Origin: Oscillospiraceae bacterium
Lineage (GTDB): Bacteria; Bacillota_A; Clostridia; Oscillospirales; Ruminococcaceae
DNA: 17,213 nt
Direction of reading: 5' to 3'
NCBI GenBank assembly: GCA_017523995.1
Contig: JAFWUX010000045.1
Coordinates: 1-17,213 of the forward strand
The translations under genes were made by a program, and so were the position numbers. Of the stretch, positions 1 through 7,096 are shown one piece after another (position 1 is the stretch's first letter; every line of letters starts with the position of its first letter). The notes below the pieces were generated by a model. It had not been told where the DNA came from. It searched no databases and was given only the letters and a program-made list of their open reading frames with translations.

Positions 1-390
1 GACATGTACTGGACATCGCTCGGAGTTTCCGATGAAGAAGTCATCGCGCTGTATCATAATCATGCTGTCTGCGAGCAGTATCACAGTGAGATCAAGACCG
101 ATATGGGCATCGAGCGTCTGCCCAGCGGCAAATTTGAAACCAACGCACTAATTCTGAAACTCACGATGATCGCTTACAACATTCTTCGCATCATTGGAAC
201 AGCAGCGATGAAAGACAATGATATGCCCATCCGTCACAGCACGATCAAGCGCAGAAGAATCCGGACTGTGATCGACAATCTGATTCTGATCGCAGGACAT
301 CTGACTGATCACGCACGTAAATTACGACTTGCGCTCGGTCACTCTAGCAGCTGGATTTGTACTTTCCTCAGAGTCGCTGAAGCGTTTTGA
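1..390 (+). mobile_element. IS1380-type transposase, C-terminal part (runs off the left edge)
   Basis: The last 129 codons of a DDE transposase; the frame is open to the window edge, so the true start lies outside. The run YHNHAVCEQYHSEIKTDMG, followed by LPSGKFETNALILKLTMIAYN, resembles the conserved C-terminal block of IS1380-family (DDE group 1) transposases, which carries the last acidic catalytic residue (the Glu of QYHSEIK is the likely candidate). The tail ends in a basic segment (HSTIKRRRIR) usual for the family. The stop is TGA at 388-390. The element's right end should lie in 391-475, but no clear terminal inverted repeat can be assigned without the left end. Family assignment is by recognition of the motif block and is fairly secure; whether the element is intact cannot be judged from here. 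Confidence 0.8.
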
Positions 391-478
391 GTTTTGCGGA
401 ATCAGGTGATTTTGTTTATTCCGTTCGCAGGTATATTTCACCTACATGACCGCGCGATGTCATAGCAAGAGAAAAGCC
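391..478. other. Gap between the transposase and the fru/pts terminator
   Basis: No gene is seen. It probably contains the right end of the IS1380-type element. A small inverted repeat, ATGAC...GTCAT around 447-464 with a CG-rich loop, and CGGAAT...ATTCCG at about 399-423 are visible, but neither can be matched to an IS end from this window alone. Confidence 0.4.
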
Positions 479-511
479 GCCGGATTTCTGCGTCACAATC
501 AGAAATCCGGC
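465..511 (-). terminator. Rho-independent terminator of the fru-pts operon
   Basis: A perfect 12-bp stem (GCCGGATTTCTG at 479-490 with CAGAAATCCGGC at 500-511) and a 9-nt loop lie 19 bases after the ptsI stop. On the minus strand it is followed by GGCTTTTCTCTT, a U-rich tract. On the plus strand it is followed by AGCTTATTTTTA, so it may also stop transcription leaving the transposase. Confidence 0.85.
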
Positions 512-530
512 AGCTTATTTTTATACGGTT

Positions 531-2165
531 TTATTTGGAAAGATCAGTTCGCCGCACGGCATCCCTGACCTTCAGGACAAAGGTCGGCGAGACAGAAAGC
601 TCGTCAATGCCCATGCGCAGGAAGGTTTCGGTCAGCGTTGTATCTGCCGCAAGTTCGCCGCAGATGCCGATCCATGCGCCGTGTGCGTGCGCATTCTTCG
701 CAGACATTTCGATCAGGCGCAGGATTGCCTCATGATGCGTATCAACAAACTGCTCGACTGCAGCATTCTGCCGGTCACAGGCGAGGGTATACTGCGTGAG
801 GTCATTGGTGCCGACGCTGAAAAAGTCAACCAGCGGCGCAAGCCTGTCGCTGATAACCGCCGCGGCAGGTGTCTCGATCATGATGCCGAGCTCGACGTTG
901 TCAGAGAACGCAATCCCCTCAGCCGTCAGCTCGCCCTTGACCTCATTGACGATCTGCTTGATCTGTTCCAGCTCAGAAACACTCGTAATCATCGGGAACA
1001 TGATGCCGAGATTGCCGAAAGCCGATGCGCGGTAGAGTGCGCGAAGCTGTGTATTGAAGATTTCAGGGCGGGTCAGGCAGATGCGGATTGCGCGGAATCC
1101 CAGCGCAGGATTATCCTCCTTTGCGAGGTTGAAATAATCCACCTGCTTGTCGGCGCCGATATCGAGCGTGCGGATGATGACCTTTTTGCCCGACATGCTC
1201 TCCAGCACCTTTTTATACGCAGCAAACTGCTGCTCCTCGGTGGGGTAGTCACTGCTCTCCAGATAGAGAAATTCGCTGCGGAACAATCCGATGCCGCCTG
1301 CATCATTGGCAAGCACCGCACCGATATGATCCACGCTGCCGATGTTGGCAAAAATCTTGATCCTTGTGCCGTCGAGCGTGACGTTCTCCTTGCCCTTCAA
1401 TTCCTGAAGCAAACGCTTCTTTTCCTCATCTGCTTTCTGCTTCTGTTCGAGTCTTGTACGTGTTTCATCGTCCGGATCGAGGAAAATCTCACCGGTATAG
1501 CCGTCAACCGCGGCGAATACACCGTCTTTCACCGCCGCAAGGAACGCTTTGCCAGCGCCGATGATTGCCGGAATATTCATATTTCTTGCGAGAATCGCCG
1601 TATGAGAATTGGATGAACCGTGTGCCGTGACGAATGCGAGCACCTTGTCTTTATCCAGCAGAACTGTCTCGCTCGGTGCCAGATCGTCGGCGCAGATGAT
1701 GACCTTTTCATCGCTGCCGGCAGTCTGCGTGTCCGAATCGGAAAGGCAGGCGATGATGCGGTTGGAAATATCCTTCACATCCGCAGAACGTGCTTGCATA
1801 TATGCGTCATCCATCGAAGCAAACATCTCGGCGAAATTGTCAGCCGTCAGCGAAACCGCATACTCCGCATTGACAGACTGCGTGTCGATAATGCTCTCAA
1901 TGGATTCGTTGTAATCGTCGTCGTCGATCATCATCATATGGATCTCAAAGATCTGCGCATTTGCCTCGCCGACCTCTTTGAGCGCCTTATCGTAGATCTC
2001 CTGAAGCTGTGCGATTGCTGCCTCTTTTGCGGCTGCAAGTCTTGCCTTTTCCGCTTCCGTATCATCAACGTGAAGCATTTTGACGGTTGTCTCTCTGCGT
2101 TTGAATACGGACACTTTGCCCAGCGCGACCGCACCGTATACGCCCTTGCCGGTGAATGTGGTCAT
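531..2165 (-). CDS. ptsI: PTS Enzyme I (phosphoenolpyruvate-protein phosphotransferase)
   Basis: Cytoplasmic Enzyme I (544 aa) takes phosphate from PEP and passes it to HPr, the first step of sugar uptake by the phosphotransferase system. Visible in order: the N-terminal HPr-binding helical domain; the phosphohistidine site SNSHTAILARN (His188, equivalent to His189 of E. coli); the PEP-binding TIM barrel with GGIGLFRSEFLYL; and the signature DFFSVGTNDLTQYTLACDR. Length is a little under the usual 570-575 aa. The start at 2165 is chosen because AAGGAGG sits 8 bases upstream; a longer reading to 2210 runs through that ribosome binding site. It is the last gene of the operon, 59 bases after ptsH, with a GC-rich hairpin in the gap. 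No missing key residue was seen. Identification is secure. Confidence 0.97.
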   Translation of the reverse strand: MTTFTGKGVYGAVALGKVSVFKRRETTVKMLHVDDTEAEKARLAAAKEAAIAQLQEIYDKALKEVGEANAQIFEIHMMMIDDDDYNESIESIIDTQSVNAEYAVSLTADNFAEMFASMDDAYMQARSADVKDISNRIIACLSDSDTQTAGSDEKVIICADDLAPSETVLLDKDKVLAFVTAHGSSNSHTAILARNMNIPAIIGAGKAFLAAVKDGVFAAVDGYTGEIFLDPDDETRTRLEQKQKADEEKKRLLQELKGKENVTLDGTRIKIFANIGSVDHIGAVLANDAGGIGLFRSEFLYLESSDYPTEEQQFAAYKKVLESMSGKKVIIRTLDIGADKQVDYFNLAKEDNPALGFRAIRICLTRPEIFNTQLRALYRASAFGNLGIMFPMITSVSELEQIKQIVNEVKGELTAEGIAFSDNVELGIMIETPAAAVISDRLAPLVDFFSVGTNDLTQYTLACDRQNAAVEQFVDTHHEAILRLIEMSAKNAHAHGAWIGICGELAADTTLTETFLRMGIDELSVSPTFVLKVRDAVRRTDLSK

Positions 2166-2187
2166 TTGATGCACCTCCTTAAGGGTA

Positions 2188-2209
2188 TGGGGCAGCCGCA
2201 GCCGCCCCA
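2188..2209 (-). promoter_or_regulatory. Intercistronic hairpin between ptsH and ptsI
   Basis: On the minus strand TGGGGC and GCCCCA can pair (2188-2193 with 2204-2209) around a GC-rich loop that may pair further. It starts 15 bases after the ptsH stop and ends about 7 bases before the ptsI ribosome binding site. No U-tract follows, so it is more likely an RNA-stability or processing element than a terminator. Function is inferred. Confidence 0.4.
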
Positions 2210-2224
2210 CGCACTGATTCAGCT

Positions 2225-2491
2225 TTATTCGCCGAAGCCGTCCTCAAACATGCCTGCCAGTTCATCGAGAACTGCCTGCTCGTCGCCGCCGCTGACACAG
2301 ATTTCGACCTCTGTGCCCTTTTTCAGGCCTGCCGCCATGATCTGCATGACTGCCTTTGCCTTGATGTCTTTGCCGTCAGCCTTGAGAATGACCTCACTGT
2401 CCGGATGTGCCTTGACCGCCTTTGCGATCAGACCTGCCGGTCTCATATGCATACCTTCTGCGTTGACGATTGTTACTTTCTTGGATACCAT
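2225..2491 (-). CDS. ptsH: HPr phosphocarrier protein lacking the regulatory serine
   Basis: HPr (88 aa) relays phosphate from Enzyme I to the EIIA domain of FruA in the cytoplasm. The phosphorylation site is clear: GMHMRPAG with His15 and Arg17. The usual Gram-positive second motif, with Ser46 in a KSIMGVM context, is here KAKAVMQIM: the aligned residue is Ala47, and there is no serine nearby. Ser46 phosphorylation by HPr kinase is what makes HPr a CcpA co-repressor, so this copy looks restricted to phosphate transport (inference). The start is ATG with AGGAGG upstream. It lies 38 bases after fruA and before ptsI, so it is probably co-expressed with the fructose permease. Confidence 0.95.
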   Translation of the reverse strand: MVSKKVTIVNAEGMHMRPAGLIAKAVKAHPDSEVILKADGKDIKAKAVMQIMAAGLKKGTEVEICVSGGDEQAVLDELAGMFEDGFGE

Positions 2492-2529
2492 GATAAAATC
2501 CTCCTTTTATCTTTGTTTGACTGGTAGAT

Positions 2530-3927
2530 TTATGCGGTCTGGGGCTGCTTCTTTTTCAGCAGCGCCAGCATCAGCATACCGACAACAGAACCGATTGCGA
2601 GTGCGATCACATACTGCAGCGGATTGCCGACCACGGGGAATACAAAGATACCGCCGTGCGGTGCCCGCAGTGAGCAGCCGAATGCCATGGAAAGGCCGCC
2701 TGCCGCTGCCGCGCCGATCATGCACGAGGGAATGACTCTTGCCGGATCAGCCGCTGCGTAGGGGATTGCGCCCTCGGTGATGAAACTCAGTCCCATGATA
2801 TAATTGACAGGACCGTTCTTGCGTTCTTCCTCGGTAAACCGGTTCTTGAAGAACGTCGTTGCAAGTGCGATTGCAATCGGGGGAACCATGCCGCCGACCA
2901 TGACCGCCGCCATAATATCAAAGTTGCCCTGCGAGATTGCCGCGACACCGAAGACATACGCTGCCTTGTTGAACGGGCCGCCCATATCAATCGACATCAT
3001 GCCGCCGAGGATACAGCCGAGCAGTACCTTACTGGAATCGCCCATGCTGCTGAGGAAATTGGAAACGCCCTCATTGAGCACGCCCATGATCGGGTTGACT
3101 GCGCACATCATGATGCCGACAATCGCCAAACCGCCGAGCGGATAGATCAGAACCGGCTTGATGCCGTTGAGTGCCTTGGGGAGTCCGTTGCAGAGCTTTT
3201 CAAGCCAGAGCATCAGGAAGCCGCCGAGGAAGCCCGCGAGCAATGCGCCGAGGAATCCGGAAGGCACATCGCCGCCGGGAGAAGCAAAGGTCGCACCGGC
3301 AGCTGCCATCGCGCCGCCTGCCATGCCGACAAGAAAACCCGGTCTGTCCGCGATACTGAGTCCGATGTATCCTGCGAGCACCGGAATCATGAACTGGAAT
3401 GCGTAGTTGCCGATGGTCTTGAACCATGCAGCCGCCGCGAGATGCGTACCGAAATCGCCGTCCTGCGGTGCGCCGCCGAGCGAGTCAATCAGGAACGCGA
3501 GCGCGATAAAGATACCGCCCGCAACCGTAAACGGCAGCATGTTCGAGACACCGTTCATCAGGTGCTTATAGAGCTTTCTGCCGAAGCCCTCGCCGCCGTC
3601 CGCAGATTTTTCGCTGCTGTCCGCCGCGCCCGCATGGTGATAGACCGGCGCGTCGCCCTTTGCAATGCGGTTGATGAGCTCCTCAGGAATTTTGATGCCG
3701 TCCGAGACTTTTGTCCGGATGACCTTTTTGCCATCAAAGCGTGACATCGGAACGGTTTTGTCCGCTGCAACAATGATGCCGTCGCAGGCGTCGATCTCCT
3801 CCTGCGTGAGGATGTTCTTTGCACCGCCGGAGCCGTTCGTCTCAACCTTGATTGAGATGCCGAGCTTTTTGCTGCCTTTTCCAGCGCCTCGGCAGCCATA
3901 TAGGTGTGCGCGATGCCTGTCGGGCAA
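2530..3927 (-). CDS. fruA: Fructose PTS permease, downstream segment: rest of EIIB plus EIIC (after a frameshift)
   Basis: Second half of a frameshifted fructose EIIABC. The reading frame is open from 3927, but true homology starts at about 3870 with KKLGISIKVETNGSGG, the end of EIIB, which continues through DACDGIIVAADKTVPMSRF. After a short linker comes the integral-membrane EIIC domain (about 320 aa, many hydrophobic helices): NGVSNMLPFTVAGGIFIAL near its start and the fructose-family hallmarks FITEGAIPYAAADP and LRAPHGGIFVFP near its end. EIIC forms the channel for fructose import, which is coupled to formation of fructose-1-phosphate. There is no start codon of its own with a ribosome binding site, so as read this part would not be made unless the frame is restored. 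One extra A in the A5 run at 3866-3870 joins it to the upstream segment to give 639 aa, a normal EIIABC length. Confidence 0.9.
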   Translation of the reverse strand: MPDRHRAHLYGCRGAGKGSKKLGISIKVETNGSGGAKNILTQEEIDACDGIIVAADKTVPMSRFDGKKVIRTKVSDGIKIPEELINRIAKGDAPVYHHAGAADSSEKSADGGEGFGRKLYKHLMNGVSNMLPFTVAGGIFIALAFLIDSLGGAPQDGDFGTHLAAAAWFKTIGNYAFQFMIPVLAGYIGLSIADRPGFLVGMAGGAMAAAGATFASPGGDVPSGFLGALLAGFLGGFLMLWLEKLCNGLPKALNGIKPVLIYPLGGLAIVGIMMCAVNPIMGVLNEGVSNFLSSMGDSSKVLLGCILGGMMSIDMGGPFNKAAYVFGVAAISQGNFDIMAAVMVGGMVPPIAIALATTFFKNRFTEEERKNGPVNYIMGLSFITEGAIPYAAADPARVIPSCMIGAAAAGGLSMAFGCSLRAPHGGIFVFPVVGNPLQYVIALAIGSVVGMLMLALLKKKQPQTA

Positions 3928-4448
3928 GCCGTGACTGCAAGTACCTTGTAACCATCCGCGGATTTTTCCTCCGCCTTTGCTTCGTCAGGATATTTTTCCT
4001 TTTCCATCTCGTCGATGACCTTCAGAAATTCATCTGCGTCCTTCGCTTTCAGCAGATTTTCCCGGAAATCCTCGTCCATGAGGATGGTCATCAGACGCGA
4101 AAGCACCTCCAGATGCACATCACCGTCATTCGGTGCTGCGATCATAAACAGCAGATTGGAAGGTTCGTCGTCGAGCGCTTCATAATCGACGCCCTCGGGG
4201 ACGGTCATGGCCGCAAGCGACGGCGCCTTGACTGCCTCACTCTTTGCGTGCGGGATGGCGATGCCCTCGCCGACAGCGGTTGAGCCCTTTTCTTCACGCG
4301 CAAGGATGCCTTCCTTGTAGGCGGCCTTGTCCGCGATTTTGCCGCCCTTGACCTGTAAGTCAATCAGCATGTCGATTGCTTCGGGCTTCGATTTCGGTGA
4401 TGCATTCAGTTTGATGCTGTCTTTGTTGAGCAGATCTACGATTCGCAT
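3558..4448 (-). CDS. fruA: Fructose PTS permease, upstream segment: EIIA plus start of EIIB (frameshifted)
   Basis: Begins with ATG at 4448 behind GAGGAGG and encodes EIIA (residues 1-150; phospho-His67 in VGEGIAIPHAKSEAV), then the start of EIIB with the phospho-cysteine loop VTACPTGIAHTYMAAEAL (Cys175). After Lys194 the frame is wrong: residues 195-296 are an Arg/Ser-rich nonsense tail read until a stop at 3558. The cause is a run of five A (minus strand) at 3866-3870, where six would give AAKKLGI and continue into EIIB/EIIC. EIIA accepts phosphate from HPr and passes it to EIIB and then to fructose. The gene lies 38 bases after fruK. Whether the lesion is real, a sequencing error, or bypassed by slippage cannot be decided from the sequence. 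Confidence 0.9.
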   Translation of the reverse strand: MRIVDLLNKDSIKLNASPKSKPEAIDMLIDLQVKGGKIADKAAYKEGILAREEKGSTAVGEGIAIPHAKSEAVKAPSLAAMTVPEGVDYEALDDEPSNLLFMIAAPNDGDVHLEVLSRLMTILMDEDFRENLLKAKDADEFLKVIDEMEKEKYPDEAKAEEKSADGYKVLAVTACPTGIAHTYMAAEALEKAAKSSASQSRLRRTAPAVQRTSSRRRRSTPATASLLQRTKPFRCHALMAKRSSGQKSRTASKFLRSSSTALQRATRRSITMRARRTAAKNLRTAARASAESSIST

Positions 4449-4486
4449 TGATATTCCTCCTCACTATGATAGTATTTACTTCGTTT

Positions 4487-5386
4487 TTACAGCTGCCGGA
4501 GCAGTTCGTCAATAGTTGCTCTGACGGCAAGTCCCTCGGAGAATGCAGTTGCGCCGCCTGCCGCTGTACCAAGCTTTAAGGCGTATTCATAATCGCCGTT
4601 CATTGAGCCGGCGACAAAGCCTGCAACCATAGAATCGCCTGCGCCGACCGAGTTCTTGACTTTGCCTCTGCATACACCGCAGCGGTGACAGCTGCCCTGT
4701 TCGTCGATCAGCATGGCGCCGTCGCCCGCCATGGAGATGAGCACATTCACAGCGCCCATTTCCTGCAGTTTGCGTGCATACTGTTCAATCTCCGCATCCG
4801 TTTTCAGTACAACGCCGAACATCTCGCCGAGTTCAAAGTTATTCGGCTTGATGAGGAACGGCTTATACTTGAGCATATTCAGCAGAAGATCCTTTGTCGC
4901 ATCGACAACGGTTTTGATCTTTCTGTCCGAGAGCCGCTGCATGATCCGCTCGTAAATATCCGGCGGGAGACTGCCCGGAATGCTGCCTGCGAGTACAAGC
5001 GTGTCGCCGTCTTTGAGTGCATCAAGCTTTGCAAAAAGTGCGGCGAGCGCTTCATCGTCAATATCCGGACCGTGCCCGTTGAGCTCGGTTTCCTCCTCTG
5101 CTTTGATCTTGACATTGATGCGGGAGTTGCCGGATTTGAGCCGTACAAAATCTGATTCGATGCCCATTGCACGCATCCCGTTTTCGATTGCTTCACCGGT
5201 GAATCCCGCGGTGAATCCGAGCGCTCTGGATGCGATTCCGAGCTCCTTGAGGACAATCGACACATTGATGCCCTTGCCGCCGAAATACATCTCCTCGGAT
5301 GATGACCGGTTGACCGCGCCGAGCTGCATTGCGCCGGTGTGGACCACATAGTCAATCGCCGGATTGAATGTTACTGTGTATACCAA
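4487..5386 (-). CDS. fruK: 1-phosphofructokinase
   Basis: PfkB-family sugar kinase (299 aa) that phosphorylates fructose-1-phosphate, the product of the FruA permease, to fructose-1,6-bisphosphate for glycolysis. Visible: the substrate-binding start TFNPAIDY; the glycine motif FGGKGINVS (residues 35-43); AGSIPGSLP (133-141); and the ATP/anion-hole signature VGAGDSMVAGF with catalytic Asp251. The start is TTG at 5386, directly abutting the fruR stop (TAG at 5389-5387). The ribosome binding site GGAGGTG lies inside the last codons of fruR, so the two genes are translationally coupled. An unusual CxxCxxC cluster (SCHRCGVC, Cys233/236/239) precedes the signature. Length is normal for the family (about 300-310 aa). 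Confidence 0.95.
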   Translation of the reverse strand: MVYTVTFNPAIDYVVHTGAMQLGAVNRSSSEEMYFGGKGINVSIVLKELGIASRALGFTAGFTGEAIENGMRAMGIESDFVRLKSGNSRINVKIKAEEETELNGHGPDIDDEALAALFAKLDALKDGDTLVLAGSIPGSLPPDIYERIMQRLSDRKIKTVVDATKDLLLNMLKYKPFLIKPNNFELGEMFGVVLKTDAEIEQYARKLQEMGAVNVLISMAGDGAMLIDEQGSCHRCGVCRGKVKNSVGAGDSMVAGFVAGSMNGDYEYALKLGTAAGGATAFSEGLAVRATIDELLRQL

Positions 5387-6133
5387 CTACATCACCTCCC
5401 TGATATTAGCCGCTGTGAGATATTTCCGATCACCGAGCCTGTCGGTGATAATCTGCACCTGATTGAGCTTTGCAAATGTGACTGACGCAATCTGATCGAA
5501 TTTGGAGTGATCTGACAGAACGTAGGCGGTTCTGCTGTGCGCGATCACAACCGATTTGATGCTCGCCTCATTCCGGTCGGGTGTCGAAATCCCGGCAGAA
5601 AGAGAGATGCCGTTTGCGCCGATGAAGCATTTTGTGAAATTATAGTTTTGCAGGCTGCTGACGCATTCCGCGCCGACGATCGCCTCGGTAATGAGCTTGA
5701 TCTCGCCTGCCGGCAGAAAGACCTTGTATCCGCGCTGTGCCAGCTTTTTCGCGTTGACAAAGGCGTTCGTGACAAAGGTCACATCCTTTGCAGAGATGAA
5801 GTCGATCATCTTTTCGGTGGTTGTGCCTGCATCAATGAATACGAAGTCGCCGTCTTCGAGCAGCGAGGCGGCATATCTTGCAATTGCCGTTTTTTCTTCG
5901 TTATAGAGCCTTGATTTTGCCTCGATATCCTGCTCGATATTGCTGAAGCGGTCATTGCGCGGCACCGCACCGCCGTGCACCTTGACAAGCATGCCGCGTT
6001 CCGCCAGCAGATTCAGGTCGCGCCGGATTGTCGATTCCGAGGCGCCGAGCCGCTCGCACAGTTCGCCGAGCGTGACGCTCTGTCTGTTATTCAGTTCTTC
6101 CAGTATGATCCGGTGCCGTTCCTCCGTAAGCAC
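5387..6133 (-). CDS. fruR: DeoR-family repressor of the fructose operon
   Basis: A 248-aa transcription factor with an N-terminal DeoR winged helix-turn-helix (residues 1-57: MLTEERHRIILEELN, then the recognition helix SESTIRRDLNLLAERGMLVKVHGG) and a C-terminal ISOCOT-type sugar-phosphate sensor domain (DGDFVFIDAGTTTEKMI, FIGANGIS). In this family the effector is typically a phosphorylated sugar, here most likely fructose-1-phosphate, which would release the repressor. The start is GTG at 6133 with GGGGGAG upstream; it fits the conserved N-terminus. It is the first gene of the operon it probably controls, and its stop abuts fruK. Repeats just downstream of the promoter (6192-6221) are its likely operator. 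Confidence 0.92.
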   Translation of the reverse strand: MLTEERHRIILEELNNRQSVTLGELCERLGASESTIRRDLNLLAERGMLVKVHGGAVPRNDRFSNIEQDIEAKSRLYNEEKTAIARYAASLLEDGDFVFIDAGTTTEKMIDFISAKDVTFVTNAFVNAKKLAQRGYKVFLPAGEIKLITEAIVGAECVSSLQNYNFTKCFIGANGISLSAGISTPDRNEASIKSVVIAHSRTAYVLSDHSKFDQIASVTFAKLNQVQIITDRLGDRKYLTAANIREVM

Positions 6134-6191
6134 TCTGATCTCCCCCTTTTCATTGCAGTCTGTATGAAAATTGACATATGTGATGACCGCA

Positions 6192-6221
6192 TGAATGGTT
6201 TTGAACGGTTTTGACCGTTTC
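6192..6221 (-). promoter_or_regulatory. Probable FruR operator: three 10-bp-phased repeats
   Basis: Three head-to-tail 10-bp units, TGAATGGTTT, TGAACGGTTT and TGACCGTTTC, lie one helical turn apart just downstream of the -10 box on the minus strand. Within them AACGGT-TTTG-ACCGTT is also a perfect inverted repeat (6204-6219). A fourth copy, TGAACGGTTTTG, lies at 6317-6328, upstream of the promoter. Phased direct repeats around the promoter are typical of DeoR-family operators; assignment to FruR is inference from position. Confidence 0.65.
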
Positions 6222-6228
6222 TGTTTTC

Positions 6229-6257
6229 ATTCTATCACAATTCGATTCTGAAATCAA
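6229..6257 (-). promoter_or_regulatory. Sigma-A promoter of the fru-pts operon (extended -10)
   Basis: Minus strand: -35 TTGATT (6252-6257), a 17-base spacer, and -10 TAGAAT (6229-6234) preceded by TGA, an extended -10. It points at fruR, about 95 bases from its GTG. The operator repeats sit across the expected transcription start. Confidence 0.7.
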
Positions 6258-6399
6258 GAGATTTCAGTCAAAATCTTTCAGCACAAATCATTTTCGTATG
6301 AATGCACATACAATGGTGAACGGTTTTGTGCATTGTGCGCATGATCTCAATCATTGTCTGTCGGAAAATACATTTCGGCAGCCGTTATCCTTCCTTATA

Positions 6400-6428
6400 T
6401 TGTATTTTTCCGCATAATATGATAGGAT
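6400..6428 (+). promoter_or_regulatory. Possible promoter of the sigma-factor gene
   Basis: TTGTAT (6400-6405), 17 bases, TAGGAT (6423-6428), about 100 bases before the GTG of the sigma gene. An overlapping alternative is TTATAT with TATGAT. If the sigma factor controls itself, the real promoter may be a different, ECF-type one. The rest of the 6134-6526 gap shows no gene. Confidence 0.4.
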
Positions 6429-6526
6429 AGAATAAAAGTATCTTTGCAGTCCCAAAAATTTTTTCTGAGATTTTGTTTCCTTTTCTGCTGACGCTCGTCC
6501 TTGTAGGTGAAAGGCGGTGATAACCG

Positions 6527-7096
6527 GTGCGCACACAAACAACTGATACTCAAATCATTCAGCTTTTAACCGAACGCGATGAATCGGCACTCACGATCAT
6601 AGAGCGCGAATACGGCAGACTTTGCCGCAAGATCTCGCTTGATATCCTGTCCAATCAGCAGGACGCAGAGGAATGCTGCAACGATGCGCTGATGCGTGTG
6701 TGGAATTCCATTTCACCGATACATCCCTACAGCCTGCGCGCCTATCTGGTGACGATTGTCAGACATCTGAGCATTGACCGCTACAAGGCCGGAAAAGCCA
6801 AGTGCAGAGACGATTCCCGGATGGCAGAGGCAGTCAGCGAGCTGGATAACGTACTGGCCGACGGAGACGATGTTGAGCATACTTTTGATCAAAGGCTGCT
6901 GATTGCTGCGGCTGAGTCCTTCGTCCGTTCACTTCCGCAAGAGCAGGGAAAAATCTTTCTGATGCGGTACTATCAGATGAAGCCGATCCGTGAAATCGCG
7001 GAGAAATGCGGCATCAGCGTCGGAAATACCAAGATGATCCTCATGCGAACCAGAAAACAGCTCAGAAAACATCTCAATCAGGAGGGATTGCTATGA
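6527..7096 (+). CDS. ECF-type RNA polymerase sigma-70 factor
   Basis: A 189-aa sigma factor with only region 2 and region 4. Region 2 spans about residues 25-92 (LCRKISLDILSNQQDAEECC, ALMRVWNSI, RAYLVTIVRHLSIDRYK) and binds core polymerase and the -10 element. Region 4 spans about 130-183 (FVRSLPQEQGKIFLMRYYQM, then the helix-turn-helix IREIAEKCGISVGNTKMILM) and reads the -35. The start is GTG at 6527, with AAGGCGGTGA (one mismatch to an ideal ribosome binding site) 7-8 bases upstream. Its TGA stop overlaps the ATG of the next gene (ATGA), so the two are translationally coupled. Such a pairing usually means sigma plus its membrane anti-sigma. The regulon is unknown. Confidence 0.9.
   Translation: MRTQTTDTQIIQLLTERDESALTIIEREYGRLCRKISLDILSNQQDAEECCNDALMRVWNSISPIHPYSLRAYLVTIVRHLSIDRYKAGKAKCRDDSRMAEAVSELDNVLADGDDVEHTFDQRLLIAAAESFVRSLPQEQGKIFLMRYYQMKPIREIAEKCGISVGNTKMILMRTRKQLRKHLNQEGLL

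Noticed and set aside
681..2735. Long plus-strand open frames (681-1616 and 1620-2735) opposite ptsI and ptsH
   Set aside because: They are antisense shadows of strongly conserved genes. Their translations show no family motif, and they have no ribosome binding sites.
3866..3870. Programmed -1 frameshifting as the firm explanation for split fruA
   Set aside because: The slip would restore the protein, but there is no X XXY YYZ heptamer in frame and fructose permeases are not known to use it. A deletion or a read error is simpler.
6239..6399. Short plus-strand frame 6211-6417 in the fru/sigma gap
   Set aside because: It overlaps the fru promoter and operators, has no ribosome binding site, and shows no domain.
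7006..7092. Upstream start of the PASTA protein at 7006
   Set aside because: It lies inside the sigma gene, gives a non-conserved Arg/Gln-rich extension, and the ATG at 7093 has a perfect ribosome binding site.
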